A stretch of DNA of 64,000 bases, from assembly GCF_000711965.1 (NCBI RefSeq), contig NZ_JONS01000023.1:1-64000 (forward strand), in the 5' to 3' direction. Under the pieces are notes generated by a model. The model was not told where the DNA came from, searched no databases, and saw only the letters and a program-made list of their open reading frames with translations. The position numbers and the translations under genes are program-made. Origin of the DNA: Actinomyces israelii DSM 43320. Its GTDB lineage: Bacteria; Actinomycetota; Actinomycetes; Actinomycetales; Actinomycetaceae. Positions 16,133 through 24,275 of this stretch are shown piece by piece. Every line of letters begins with the position of its first letter. The first letter of the stretch is position 1.

Positions 16133-16354
16133 TCGGGGCGCCCGCCCGCCACGCGCTGCGGCCCTCCAAAAAGGCGACTCCCGACCGAACCCCCTCGCCG
16201 GCGCCCCGTAATGAGCCCCGGCCCGGATGACCGGCCCCGGGGAGCGTCGGACGACGCGGTCGGGCGGTACGCCCAGGCGACGCGACCCGCTGCCCCCGTG
16301 GTCGCGTCATTCTCCGCGCGGACCGAGCAGATCCAGCCTGTCGGACCGATCGTC

Positions 16355-16360
16355 TAGGGT
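16355..16360 (+). promoter_or_regulatory. -10 box (TAGGGT) of maf, leaderless start
   Basis: TAGGGT, GGGGCC, then GTG at 16367. Confidence 0.6.
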
Positions 16361-16366
16361 GGGGCC

Positions 16367-17005
16367 GTGATTCTTCTGGCCTCGCAGTCCTCCGGCCGGC
16401 TGGCCACCCTGCGCGCCGCCGGTGTCGAGCCGCTCGTGCGGGTTTCCGACGTCGATGAGCCCGCCGTGCTGCGGGCGCTGGCCGCCGCCCACCCCGCCGA
16501 GCCGACCCCCGCCGAGCAGGTGCGGGCCCTCGCGCGCGCCAAGGCCGAGGACGTGGCCGCGGCCGTCACCCGGGTCGAGCGCGAGACGGATCCCGACCTG
16601 GTGGTCGTGGGTTGCGACTCCATGCTGGAGATCGACGGGCGGGTCGTCGGCAAGCCCGGCACGCCGGAGGCCGCCCGCGAGCGCTGGCGCTCGATGCGCG
16701 GGCGCACGGGGGTGCTCCACTCGGGCCACGCCCTGGTGCGGGTGCGCGACGGCGCCCGCTCTCACGGCGTCTCCTCGACGGCGGTGCGCTTCGGCTCCCC
16801 CACGGACGCCGAGATCGACGCCTATGTGGCCACCGGCGAGCCCCTGGGCTGCGCGGGGGCCTTCACCATCGACGGGCTCGGCGGCGCCTTCATAGAGGGG
16901 ATCGACGGCGATCCGCACGGCGTGGTGGGCATCTCCCTGCCGCTGCTGCGGCGCCTGCTGGCCGAGCTGGGCGTCGGGTGGACGGATCTGTGGGCCGGCC
17001 GGTGA
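16367..17005 (+). CDS. maf: Maf-family nucleoside triphosphate pyrophosphatase
   Basis: A 212-residue Maf protein. ILLASQSSGRLATLRAAG is the N-terminal nucleotide-binding loop (S-R-L pattern), followed by KAEDVAAAV, VVGCDSMLEIDGRVVGKPGTPEAA and SGHALV, then IDAYVATGEPLGCAGAFTIDGLGGAFIEGIDGDPHGVVGISLPLLRRLL. The family hydrolyses non-canonical or methylated nucleotides to monophosphates and is linked to septum inhibition in some bacteria. The GTG start is leaderless. The Nudix gene follows with a 4-base GTGA overlap, so the two housekeeping pyrophosphatases form an operon. Confidence 0.93.
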   Translation: MILLASQSSGRLATLRAAGVEPLVRVSDVDEPAVLRALAAAHPAEPTPAEQVRALARAKAEDVAAAVTRVERETDPDLVVVGCDSMLEIDGRVVGKPGTPEAARERWRSMRGRTGVLHSGHALVRVRDGARSHGVSSTAVRFGSPTDAEIDAYVATGEPLGCAGAFTIDGLGGAFIEGIDGDPHGVVGISLPLLRRLLAELGVGWTDLWAGR

Positions 17006-17550
17006 GGCGCCCCGGGGACGGGTGGGTCCGCTGCGGCTGCGGCAGCCTGCACTGGGGGCTCAACGGCGCGGCGGGGCTGCTCGTGTGGCGCCGGACCCGG
17101 GACGCCGATGCCGGCGTCGAGGTGCTCATGCAGCTGCGCGCCGAGTGGACCCATGGGGGCGGGACCTGGGGCCTGCCCGGCGGCGCGGTGCGCGACGGGG
17201 AGAGGCCTGCGCAGGCGGCGCTGCGCGAGTGCGAGGAGGAGACCGGGCTGCCGGCGAAGGCACTCGCCCTGGGGGCCGAGCACACCCAGGTCCACCCGGA
17301 CTGGTCGTACACGACCTTCACGGCGCAAGCACCGCCCGACCCGGCGTGGGACTCGCCCGTGCCGCTGGACCGCGAGTCCGACGACCTGCGGTGGGTCAGG
17401 CTCGCGCCGACGGATGACGCGAGGAGCTGGGAGCGGCCCGCCCCGGACGCCGACCGCGTCCACGGCGAGGCGCCGCTGCTCGCCGCCCTCGACACCGTGT
17501 GGGCAGAGCTGGCGGTCCTGCTTCCCGAGCCCCCTGAGCGCTCGCCCTGA
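17002..17550 (+). CDS. Nudix hydrolase
   Basis: A 182-residue protein starting with GTG inside the maf stop (GTGA overlap). WGLPGGAVRDGERPAQAALRE followed by CEEETGL fits the Nudix box GX5EX7REUXEEXGU. A CGCGSLHWGLNGAAGLLV segment precedes the box and has a Cys pair that could bind metal, though only CxC is visible. The substrate cannot be read from sequence. Coupling to Maf suggests nucleotide-pool cleaning. Confidence 0.88.
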   Translation: MRRPGDGWVRCGCGSLHWGLNGAAGLLVWRRTRDADAGVEVLMQLRAEWTHGGGTWGLPGGAVRDGERPAQAALRECEEETGLPAKALALGAEHTQVHPDWSYTTFTAQAPPDPAWDSPVPLDRESDDLRWVRLAPTDDARSWERPAPDADRVHGEAPLLAALDTVWAELAVLLPEPPERSP

Positions 17551-17563
17551 GAGCCCTGAGAGC

Positions 17564-18121
17564 TCAGGCGTCCTCGTCCTCGACGAGCGCGGCCATGAAG
17601 CCGGTCAGAGTGACGAGCTGCTCGCGGGTGAAGCGGTCGAGGACGTGGCGGCGCACGCCGCCCAGGTGGATGGGAGCGGCCGCGCGCAGGAAGCTCAGGC
17701 CCGCCTCGGTCAGCCGGCAGTACACGCCGCGCTTGTCCGCCGCGCACGAGGTGCGCTCGACGTAGCCCGCCTTCTCCAGGCGGCCCACCGTGTGCGTCAG
17801 GCGCGAGCGGGAGTGGGAGACGTGGTCGGCCAGTGTGGACATGCGCAGCCGACGATCGGCCGCCTCCGACAGGCGCACGAGGATCTCGTACTCGTGCATG
17901 GAGATACCGGCACCGGCCTCGAGCTCGCGATTGAGGACGGCGGCCACCGATGTCGACGCGGCGAGAAAGGCCCTCCACGCCTGCATCTCCACGGCATCAA
18001 GGGGGCGGGCGCACTCAGCGGATTCAGCAGGCTCGGCAGCAGCGGCCCCCTGGCCGCATGCCGGCGACGGTTCCTGGCCGCAGACTCCCGCGATCGCACC
18101 GCTCGCCCCGGCCGTTGTCAT
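17564..18121 (-). CDS. MarR-family transcriptional regulator
   Basis: A 185-residue winged-helix regulator. Residues 45-175 cover the MarR fold: ISMHEYEILVRLSEA, the recognition region LRMSTLADHVSHSRSRLTHTVGRLEKAGYVERTS and the wing DKRGVYCRLTEAGLSFLR. The N-terminal 40 residues are Ala/Gly-rich and contain Cys. The ATG at 18121 has GGAGG about 10 bases upstream. An unusually AT-rich promoter region lies 60-110 bases upstream. It converges with the Nudix gene across 13 bases. No drug pump or enzyme is adjacent, so the effector is unknown. Confidence 0.9.
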   Translation of the reverse strand: MTTAGASGAIAGVCGQEPSPACGQGAAAAEPAESAECARPLDAVEMQAWRAFLAASTSVAAVLNRELEAGAGISMHEYEILVRLSEAADRRLRMSTLADHVSHSRSRLTHTVGRLEKAGYVERTSCAADKRGVYCRLTEAGLSFLRAAAPIHLGGVRRHVLDRFTREQLVTLTGFMAALVEDEDA

Positions 18122-18174
18122 CCTCTGTCATCCTCCAGCTGCTCCACGGGTGGTGCCCGCTCGACCCGGTCATT

Positions 18175-18225
18175 CAGGATTGAACAACCTAATTGTATCT
18201 CTTTCTGTATATCATTCGGATGTCG
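18175..18225. promoter_or_regulatory. AT-rich promoter/operator region of the marR-like gene
   Basis: A marked drop in GC in otherwise very GC-rich DNA. On the minus strand a -10-like TACAAT (18192-18197) would give a leader of about 64 bases. TTGAACAA at 18180-18187 could be part of a MarR operator, but no clean palindrome is visible. Confidence 0.4.
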
Positions 18226-18245
18226 GGAGGGGGACGTGCTCCTCG

Positions 18246-19064
18246 TCACCGGCGGCGCAGAACGCACCGCCCGCCGGCGGTGAGCTCGCCGGTGCGCCCG
18301 TCGACGAGCACGCACACGCTTGGTGCCGCATCCGGTCGTCGGACCGCTGCGGCGCCGGCAGCCGGCACGGGCAGAGGGGCCGGCATACGCGCATCAACGG
18401 CGCCGCTCCCGGCCGGGACCAGGGCGAGGCTCACGGCGGCCAGGAGCAGCCCGTGGGCGACGACGTCGTCCGCTCCGGCGTGCAGCCCCGCCGCCCGGGC
18501 GGCCCCCGGAAGGGTGTGCACGCGGCCGCGGTCGCCGCCGGCCTCAGCCCACGCGGCGACGTCCAGGGCGCCTATGCGCACCGCACGACCAGCCCCGGGC
18601 GGCCGCGCGCCACGATCCGGGGTGCGACCTGCGGACGGGGCCGGCACCGGGGTGCGAAGCGGGGCGGCGCCAGTGGGCTCGTCGTCGTCGAGGCGTCGGG
18701 CGAGGTCGTGCACAACGACGGCGCCACCGGGCCATCGTCGTCCCGCACGGCTCGGCCCCACCTCAATGCGAGCCCGCACGAGCTGCCAGCCGGCGCGCTC
18801 CGTGACTCTGACGGTCGCTGCACCGGTCGCCGTGTCGGCGCCGACGGCCGGCAGGACTCGGCAGCGCCGGTGGAGCAGGTCGTGCCGGCCCCGGGTCTGC
18901 GGTGCCCGCTGCACAGCCCGCAGAGCGACGACGGCGGGAAGAATCGCGTCGACCCCCAGGCGGGCGGCCGCCGCCGGGTCGCGGATGAGAGCCGTGGCGA
19001 GGACGGGCCTCAGGGCACGACAAAGCCCCGCCGACTGCTCGTCGACGGGGTCGATGACGTTCAT
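18246..19064 (-). CDS. MaoC-like (hotdog) dehydratase-family protein, divergent
   Basis: A 272-residue protein from the ATG at 19064. Residues about 160-235 match the MaoC hydratase signature: RIGALDVAAWAEAGGDRGRVH aligns with the A-x-SGDxNPIH active-site loop (Asp and His kept, Asn/Pro replaced), then GAARAAGL and DDVVAHGLLLAA (the VVHGM turn). The N-terminal half would be the second hotdog but is too divergent to confirm. The position directly downstream of rpmG matches the rpmG-MaoC neighbourhood of many actinobacteria. The changed loop and the absence of a typical (SGD)NPIH make full activity uncertain. Confidence 0.6.
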   Translation of the reverse strand: MNVIDPVDEQSAGLCRALRPVLATALIRDPAAAARLGVDAILPAVVALRAVQRAPQTRGRHDLLHRRCRVLPAVGADTATGAATVRVTERAGWQLVRARIEVGPSRAGRRWPGGAVVVHDLARRLDDDEPTGAAPLRTPVPAPSAGRTPDRGARPPGAGRAVRIGALDVAAWAEAGGDRGRVHTLPGAARAAGLHAGADDVVAHGLLLAAVSLALVPAGSGAVDARMPAPLPVPAAGAAAVRRPDAAPSVCVLVDGRTGELTAGGRCVLRRR

Positions 19065-19095
19065 GAGCCGCTTGCGCCGGCCGCCGAGGGAGGAC

Positions 19096-19266
19096 TCAGC
19101 GGGTCTCGCGGTGCTCGGTGTGCCTGCCGCAGCGCGCGCAGAACTTCTTGATCGTGAGCCGGTCGGGGGTGTTCCGACGGTTCTTCTTCGTGATGTAGTT
19201 GCGCTCCTTGCACTCCGAGCAAGCCAGAGTGATCTTGGGGCGAACGTCGGTGGACTTGCTGGCCAC
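19096..19266 (-). CDS. rpmG: 50S ribosomal protein L33
   Basis: A 56-residue L33: [20 protein letters not shown] at the start, a middle [20 protein letters not shown], and [14 protein letters not shown] at the end. Both CxxC pairs are intact, so this is the zinc-binding (C+) form. GTG start at 19266 with an AGGAGAG site. It sits between the MaoC-like gene and tRNA-Met. Confidence 0.95.
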   Translation of the reverse strand: MASKSTDVRPKITLACSECKERNYITKKNRRNTPDRLTIKKFCARCGRHTEHRETR

Positions 19267-19322
19267 GCGTCTCTCCTCTGATTTGACCCTCGAGCCGGTG
19301 GGCGCCTTGCTCGAACCTTGCG

Positions 19323-19396
19323 TAGCGGGGGAGGGACTCGAACCCTCGACCTCACGATTATGAGTCGTGCGCTCTAACCAGCTGAGCTACCTCGCC
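19323..19396 (-). tRNA. tRNA-Met (CAT)
   Basis: Cloverleaf on the minus strand with 5' stem GGCGAGG, D-arm TAGCTCAG, anticodon loop with CAT, and T-arm GAGGGTTCGAGTCCCTC. The acceptor stem has one G-U and one A-C pair. CCA is not encoded. The 5' end does not look like an initiator, so it is probably elongator Met. Confidence 0.93.
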
Positions 19397-19436
19397 ATAC
19401 CGACACAGGAGGGGCTGGGAGCCCCACAAGCGTCAG

Positions 19437-19509
19437 AGCCCCGAAAGGGAATCGAACCCTTGACCTTCTCCTTACCATGGAGACGCTCTGCCGACTGAGC
19501 TATCGGGGC
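19437..19509 (-). tRNA. tRNA-Thr (GGT)
   Basis: Minus strand, 73 bases: stem GCCCCGA / TCGGGGC, anticodon arm TCTCC-ATGGTAA-GGAGA giving GGT, T-arm AAGGGTTCGATTCCCTT. CCA is not encoded. Confidence 0.93.
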
Positions 19510-19631
19510 AACGAACGAGATCCTATGCGGACTGGATTTACCGTGGCAATCCGGGCCCGCGTGTCCTCGCTCACTGCGGCACCGCCCCGCGGGGCGGCTC
19601 TGGCCGCCCTGCCGCAGCAGGGCGGTCATGG

Positions 19632-19712
19632 TGGCGGGTGAGGGATTCGAACCCCCGTAGCTTACGCGGCTGATTTACAGTCAGCTCCCATTGGCCGCTC
19701 GGGCAACCCGCC
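19632..19712 (-). tRNA. tRNA-Tyr (GTA)
   Basis: Minus strand, 81 bases: stem GGCGGGT / ACCCGCC, anticodon loop CTGTAAA giving GTA, and a variable arm longer than in the two other tRNAs, as in bacterial tRNA-Tyr. T-arm GGGGGTTCGAATCCCTC. Confidence 0.93.
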
Positions 19713-19854
19713 GTGCTCCGCACCGCCCTGAGGCCAGGCGCCGCGCGATGCCGTCGAAGAGTAGCAAGCCGACGGCGGCCCGCGCCATCGTTCTCCGTAG
19801 GGGCCTGGTCACATGCCGCGCCCCCTGTACCGCCCCTCGCGCCGACCCTTTCAC

Positions 19855-19908
19855 CGAGATCGGTCGTACTCCGCATCGAGATCGGTTCACTTCCGCACCG
19901 AGATCGGT
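19855..19908 (+). repeat. 22-bp-period intergenic repeat array, locus 4 (3 cores)
   Basis: CGAGATCGGT at 19855, 19877 and 19899. Spacers are CGTACTCCGCAT and TCACTTCCGCAC. The tail TCGGGGCGCCCG is identical to locus 3. Confidence 0.9.
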
Positions 19909-20487
19909 TCGGGGCGCCCGCGCCAGGCGCCCGCCGGATGCCGCTGCGACCCGGAAAGTGATCTCCGCTGCGACCACGACACCGCCCCCACGTGCGCAGA
20001 CCTCCCTCAACGCGCACGGGAGCCCGCCAACCAATCTTGACCACCCTCGAGTATCTGCATAGTTCCAACGAGAAACCGCATTGGCTCCGCGAAGGCCCCG
20101 CTCTGCCGTGTGCAGCCCGGTCTCATACCACCCCGAACAGCCCCAGCCCCGAGCGCAGCGCAGGGCCACGGCCACGAGCCGAGACGCGAGTCCGGTCGCG
20201 ACGCCGGGAGGCGCGCGCCGGAGGATGTGCGCGCCGGGGCCGCAGCAGAGCGCGCGCCGAAAATCGGCAGGGCGCGACAACGGTGCGTCGACGTTGGGAA
20301 GACGCGTTCGCATTCCGCCCGGAGTGCCGCGGGCCCGGACGGGGTGGGCGCGACCGCGCCGCCGTCCGAGCCCAGCCACGACCGGGACCGACTTGGCGGA
20401 CGCACGAGCCGAGCAGCAGGGGGACGCCCGTCCCCTTGGGGCCGTCATCTGGGCGCTCGGCCCCGAGGCCGAGCGGGGCTGCACGGC

Positions 20488-20619
20488 AAAAAGGTGGTTC
20501 CCACGCACTTTTAAGGCGGTCGGCGACACCGGGTCCGAGAGAAATCGGCGTGATTCCGCGGCTCCACGACGAGGTCGGGGTGGGGTCGGTGTTTAAAAGT
20601 GCGTGGGAGCCACCTTTTT
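20488..20619. repeat. Long inverted repeat, MITE-like (132 bp)
   Basis: A 27-base arm at 20488-20514 (starting AAAAAGGTGG, ending CACTTTTAA) is repeated inverted at 20593-20619 with one mismatch. The 78-base centre has no open frame of note. No clear target-site duplication flanks it. It could be a miniature mobile element or a paired regulatory hairpin. Confidence 0.75.
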
Positions 20620-20728
20620 CCAGGTTTCGGACGCCCGCAACGCTGTGGAACCGCCGCTGCCACCATGACGCTAGCCTGCCTCAAGTCCTCACGCGACCGC
20701 TCACCGACCCAGAACCCCGGGACTCACT

Positions 20729-21775
20729 ATGACCGCTTACAGCCTGCCCTCGACCCGCCGTCGGCCGCCCCCAGTCCTGCTTCTGACGCTCGGCCTCGTC
20801 CTCCTTGCCGCGACTGCCATCGCCGCACTGGCGATAGGACGGGCCATGCTCTCCCCCGGCGAGGTCATCGCCGTCCTGGCCCGCTCCCTGAGAGGGGACG
20901 GCGGGGTCCAGCTGGCGAGCAGGACGATCGTCATGGGGGTGCGCCTGCCCCGGGTCGCGGCCGCCGCCATGATCGGGGCGGCGCTCGCCGTCTCGGGCGC
21001 CGCCTACCAGGGGCTGTTCCGCAACCCCATGGTCTCCCCCGACATCCTCGGAGCGAGCACCGGCGCCTCCTTCGGCGCGGCGCTCGCGCTGCTCGTCTCG
21101 GTGAGCCGCTCGGGGGTGCAGGCCGCAGCCTTCGTCGGCGGGGTCATCGCGGTCCTGCTCACCTACGCCTCGGCGCGCAGCATCGGCCGGGGGACCAGCC
21201 AGGTCCTGCTGCTGGTTCTGTGCGGCATGATCGTCTCCTCCCTCTTCCAGGCCTTCGTCTCCGCCGTCAAGTACACCGCCGATCCCGACTCGAAGCTGCC
21301 GGAGATCACCTACTGGCTCATGGGGTCGATCGCCAAGGTGACCTGGTCCGACCTGACGCTGTACGCCGTCCCGTTCGTCGTCGGGCTCATTCCGATCATC
21401 GCGCTGCGGTGGCGGCTGAACACGCTCGCCTTCGGCGAGGAGGAGGCCGAGTCCCTGGGCGTCAACGTCGCCGCGCTGCGTGCGACCTGCATTGTGTGCG
21501 CCACCCTGCTGACCGCCTCCAGCGTGGCCATCTCGGGCGTCATCGGCTGGGTCGGGCTCATCATGCCGCACCTTGTGCGCTTCATCGCGGGGCCCGACAA
21601 CCGGATCGTCGTGCCCCTGTCGGTCGTCCTGGGCGGCGCCTTCCTCATGCTGGTCGATACCGCCTGCCGCACGGTCATGCCCTCCGAGATCCCACTGGGC
21701 ATCCTCACCAGCGTGATCGGTGCGCCGCTGTTCTTCGTCATCCTCCTGCGCAGCCAGCGAGGGGCGCGCTCATGA
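20729..21775 (+). CDS. FecCD-family iron/siderophore ABC transporter permease
   Basis: A 348-residue permease with about ten hydrophobic helices. FecCD/BtuC hallmarks are RLPRVAAAAMIGAALAVSGAAYQGLFRNPM near residue 75, DILGASTGASFGA, SLGVNVAALRA, and SGVIGWVGLIMPHLVRFIAGPDNR, the coupling-helix region. It carries ferric siderophore, heme or a corrinoid into the cell. The ATPase gene starts inside its stop (ATGA overlap). The binding protein is encoded downstream under its own promoter. Confidence 0.93.
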   Translation: MTAYSLPSTRRRPPPVLLLTLGLVLLAATAIAALAIGRAMLSPGEVIAVLARSLRGDGGVQLASRTIVMGVRLPRVAAAAMIGAALAVSGAAYQGLFRNPMVSPDILGASTGASFGAALALLVSVSRSGVQAAAFVGGVIAVLLTYASARSIGRGTSQVLLLVLCGMIVSSLFQAFVSAVKYTADPDSKLPEITYWLMGSIAKVTWSDLTLYAVPFVVGLIPIIALRWRLNTLAFGEEEAESLGVNVAALRATCIVCATLLTASSVAISGVIGWVGLIMPHLVRFIAGPDNRIVVPLSVVLGGAFLMLVDTACRTVMPSEIPLGILTSVIGAPLFFVILLRSQRGARS

Positions 21776-22677
21776 GTCCCCGGCCCGAGGGCCCCGCCGG
21801 CGACGAGCAGACGCCGGCCACGCCCGGGGCGACCGGGAGTCCCGGCGCGGTTGAGGACCCCAGCGCACCCGCAGAGCCCCTTGCGCCCGTCACCATCTCC
21901 GCGCGCGGCCTGGCCTGCGGCTACCGCGGCCGACCGGTCCTGGAGGGCATCGACCTCGACGTGCGCCGCGGCCAGGTGCTCTGCCTCCTGGGTCCCAACG
22001 GGGTGGGCAAGACCACGCTCTTCCGCACCCTGCTCGGCCACCTGGCACCGGTGGCCGGCACCGTCAGGATCGCGGGCCGGCTGCGCTCGGCGCTGTCGCG
22101 CCGTGAGATGGCCCGCGCCATCGCCTATGTGCCCCAGCTTCACGAGCCGCCCTTCGCCTTCACGGCGCTCGACGTCGCCCTGACCGGCTGTGCCTCGCGT
22201 CTGGGCCTGCTCAGCTCGCCGCCTGCGGCCGAGCGCGCACGCGCGGCTGCGGCCCTGGAGCGCCTGGGCATCCCCCACCTGGCCGAGCGGCCCTTCACCG
22301 AGCTCTCCGGCGGCGAGCAGCAGATGACCCTTATTGCGCGGGCCCTCGTCCAGGACGGCGCGATCTTCGTCATGGACGAGCCGGCCGCGGCCCTGGACCT
22401 GCGCAACCAGGCGACCGTGCTGGCCACCGTGCGCGGTCTCGCCGACGAGCTCCACGGCGTGGTCATGACCTCGCACAACCCGGACCACGCCTTCATGGTC
22501 GCCTCCCGCGCCGTGCTCCTGACCCGCGAGCGGCGCATCCTGACCGGGCCGGTGGACGAGGTGCTCACCGAGGAGAACCTGCGGGAGGCATACGGCACGC
22601 GCGTGCGGGTCATCGACACAGTCGACGACGACGGTCTCCCCACGCGCACCTGCGTGCCCTCGCTGCGCCCCCTGTAG
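21772..22677 (+). CDS. Iron/siderophore ABC transporter ATP-binding protein
   Basis: A 301-residue ABC ATPase: Walker A GPNGVGKTT at about residue 77, Q-loop YVPQLHEPP, signature LSGGEQQMTLIARAL, Walker B AIFVMDEP and the H-loop in TSHNPDHA. The first 40 residues are a Pro/Ala/Gly-rich extension not usual in the family. It is translationally coupled to the permease and energises uptake with it. Confidence 0.95.
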   Translation: MSPRPEGPAGDEQTPATPGATGSPGAVEDPSAPAEPLAPVTISARGLACGYRGRPVLEGIDLDVRRGQVLCLLGPNGVGKTTLFRTLLGHLAPVAGTVRIAGRLRSALSRREMARAIAYVPQLHEPPFAFTALDVALTGCASRLGLLSSPPAAERARAAAALERLGIPHLAERPFTELSGGEQQMTLIARALVQDGAIFVMDEPAAALDLRNQATVLATVRGLADELHGVVMTSHNPDHAFMVASRAVLLTRERRILTGPVDEVLTEENLREAYGTRVRVIDTVDDDGLPTRTCVPSLRPL

Positions 22678-22732
22678 CTGGTGCGGGGCGGGCGACGCAG
22701 GCACGCTGACGTGGATGCGGGAGAGCCTTCGC

Positions 22733-22764
22733 CGAGATCGGTTCATTTCCGTATCGAGATCGGT
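22733..22764 (+). repeat. 22-bp-period intergenic repeat array, locus 5 (2 cores)
   Basis: CGAGATCGGT at 22733 and 22755 with spacer TCATTTCCGTAT. It begins 55 bases after the ATPase stop codon. Confidence 0.88.
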
Positions 22765-23105
22765 TCTGGCGCGACGTCGCGTGCGCAGACGGTCGGGGCC
22801 GGCGCCACCCGGCAGTGAGTGGGGTGCCGCGTCCCCGGCCCCACTCGCGCCATCTGGGCTGCCGGGGTTGTCGCGCGCGTGCGGGCCGCCGGCCCTGCCA
22901 CCACCGGCCAGCGGCCCTCAGGCCTTCACCTGGCACCCGCCGGCCCGGTGAGCGACCGCTCGCGGCCGCAACGCCGGCCCAGATGCACCCGCCGGCCCGG
23001 AGCGCGAAAAGCGGCGAGCCGCCAGACAGACGAGCACGGCGGCGCACCGCACTCTCCGGTGAGCCCGCCCAGAACTCAACGCAGATAAGAAAACCCGTGC
23101 CACAT

Positions 23106-23123
23106 TTTTCGTGCCCACGAAAA
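23106..23123. promoter_or_regulatory. 18-bp palindrome upstream of the binding-protein gene (candidate operator)
   Basis: TTTTCGTGCCCACGAAAA is a perfect inverted repeat with a two-base centre. It lies about 30 bases upstream of the -10 box TAGGGT, that is, next to or just above the -35 position. It does not resemble a DtxR/IdeR iron box. Confidence 0.5.
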
Positions 23124-23153
23124 CATTTTCTGGAAACGTGAGGCATTTGCGAC

Positions 23154-23159
23154 TAGGGT
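23154..23159 (+). promoter_or_regulatory. -10 box (TAGGGT) of the binding-protein gene
   Basis: TAGGGT lies 39 bases before the ATG at 23199, giving a leader of about 33 bases that contains a GGAG ribosome site. Confidence 0.5.
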
Positions 23160-23198
23160 CACAATGAGTCTCTTGCACCGCCACCAATCGGAGCTCCT

Positions 23199-24275
23199 AT
23201 GACCGCGCACATCCCCACGGCCCTCTCCCGCCGCGATATTCTCAGGCTCGCCGGCCTCGGCGTCGGCAGCGCCGCTGGACTGGGCCTGCTGGCCGCCTGC
23301 GGATCCAAGTCCCCCTCCACGGACTCGGCCACCCAGACCGTCACCGACATGACCGGCACCGAGGTGGAGGTCCCCCTCAACCCGACCGCCTACGCCGACG
23401 GCTGGTACGCCCACAACGAGGTCACCATCATGCTCACCGGCGCCGAGGGCCTCGTCGCCACGCACTGCGACCCCAAGAAGTTCCCCTGGATGTACAAGGT
23501 CTGCCCGAACATGTCCAAGGCGACCTCGACATTCGGCGACGACTTCAACTTCGAGGACCTGGTGGCCCTGGGCCCGCAGGTCATCTTCGACTCCAAGGAT
23601 ACGCTGCGCGACAAGGCCACCGAGGTCGGCATCCCGCTGGTCAGCTGCGCCTTCTCCACCTACGAGGAGATGAAGCAGTCGATCGCCCTGACCGCCCAGG
23701 TCTTCGGCGGGGACGCCCCTGGCATTGCCGAGAAGTACAACACCGAGCTGGACGACGTCGTCAACGCCGTCAAGGCGAAGACGGACAGCCTGGCCGACGC
23801 CGACCGCCCCACCGTCATGCACGGGAACAGCGTCTACACGACCAACCTCGACGGCACCGGCACCATTATCGACACCTGGATCGAGGCCGCGGGCGGAAGG
23901 AACGCCGTCGACTCGCCCACCAGCGACGCCAACGCCCAGTTCACCACGGAGCAGATCCTCTCCTGGAACCCCGACGTCATTATCACCGGCAAGGCGGGCG
24001 AGGTCGAGCAGATCCTGTCCGACTCGACATGGGCGAGCATCAAGGCCGTCCAGAACAAGAAGGTCTACGTCAACCCCAAGGGCGTCTTCGGCTGGGACCG
24101 CTACGGGGTCGAGGAGCTCCTCCAGGTGCAGTGGGCCTCTCACCTTCTTCACCCGGACCTCTTCGCCGACCTCGCAATCGAGCAGAAGGTCAAGGACTTC
24201 TACAGCACCTACCTCGGCTACGCGCTGACCGACGACGAGGTCTCCCTCATCCTGGCCGGCAAGGACCCCCAGTAG
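23199..24275 (+). CDS. Iron/siderophore ABC transporter substrate-binding lipoprotein
   Basis: A 358-residue periplasmic-binding-protein homologue anchored as a lipoprotein. A twin-arginine-like SRRDILRLAG is followed by a hydrophobic stretch and the lipobox LAAC, so Cys33 or so is lipidated. The mature part follows the FepB/BtuF two-lobe pattern: VTDMTGTEVEVP, EDLVALGPQVIFDS, TIIDTWIEAAGGRNAV and ILSWNPDVIITGK. It delivers substrate to the permease/ATPase encoded upstream, about 520 bases away. Its separate promoter suggests higher or different expression. The actual ligand (siderophore, heme or other) is not decided. Confidence 0.92.
   Translation: MTAHIPTALSRRDILRLAGLGVGSAAGLGLLAACGSKSPSTDSATQTVTDMTGTEVEVPLNPTAYADGWYAHNEVTIMLTGAEGLVATHCDPKKFPWMYKVCPNMSKATSTFGDDFNFEDLVALGPQVIFDSKDTLRDKATEVGIPLVSCAFSTYEEMKQSIALTAQVFGGDAPGIAEKYNTELDDVVNAVKAKTDSLADADRPTVMHGNSVYTTNLDGTGTIIDTWIEAAGGRNAVDSPTSDANAQFTTEQILSWNPDVIITGKAGEVEQILSDSTWASIKAVQNKKVYVNPKGVFGWDRYGVEELLQVQWASHLLHPDLFADLAIEQKVKDFYSTYLGYALTDDEVSLILAGKDPQ

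Larger units (their letters stand above)
15943..16366. other. Divergent birA/maf intergenic region (424 bp), no gene
   Basis: It holds the birA and maf -10 boxes at its two ends, a 9-bp tandem repeat (15995-16066) and a 22-bp-period repeat array (16079-16132). I see no gene in 16133-16350. Confidence 0.6.
19713..20728. other. Gene-poor kilobase between tRNA-Tyr and the ABC importer
   Basis: I see no recognisable gene. The open frames here have Arg/Pro/Gly-rich translations typical of random GC-rich DNA. It contains a 22-bp-period repeat array (19855-19908), a long inverted repeat (20488-20619) and a possible -10 box TAGCCT at 20672-20677 upstream of the permease gene. Confidence 0.55.
22678..23198. 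other. Intergenic region (521 bp) before the substrate-binding protein gene
   Basis: No gene is visible. It contains repeat locus 5 (22733-22764), an AT-richer stretch from about 23085, an 18-bp palindrome (23106-23123) and a -10 box (23154-23159). Confidence 0.6.

Noticed and set aside
19992-20732. A 246-codon frame in the gene-poor kilobase
   Set aside because: Its translation is Arg/Pro/Ala-rich without family motifs, runs through a long inverted repeat and lacks a ribosome site.
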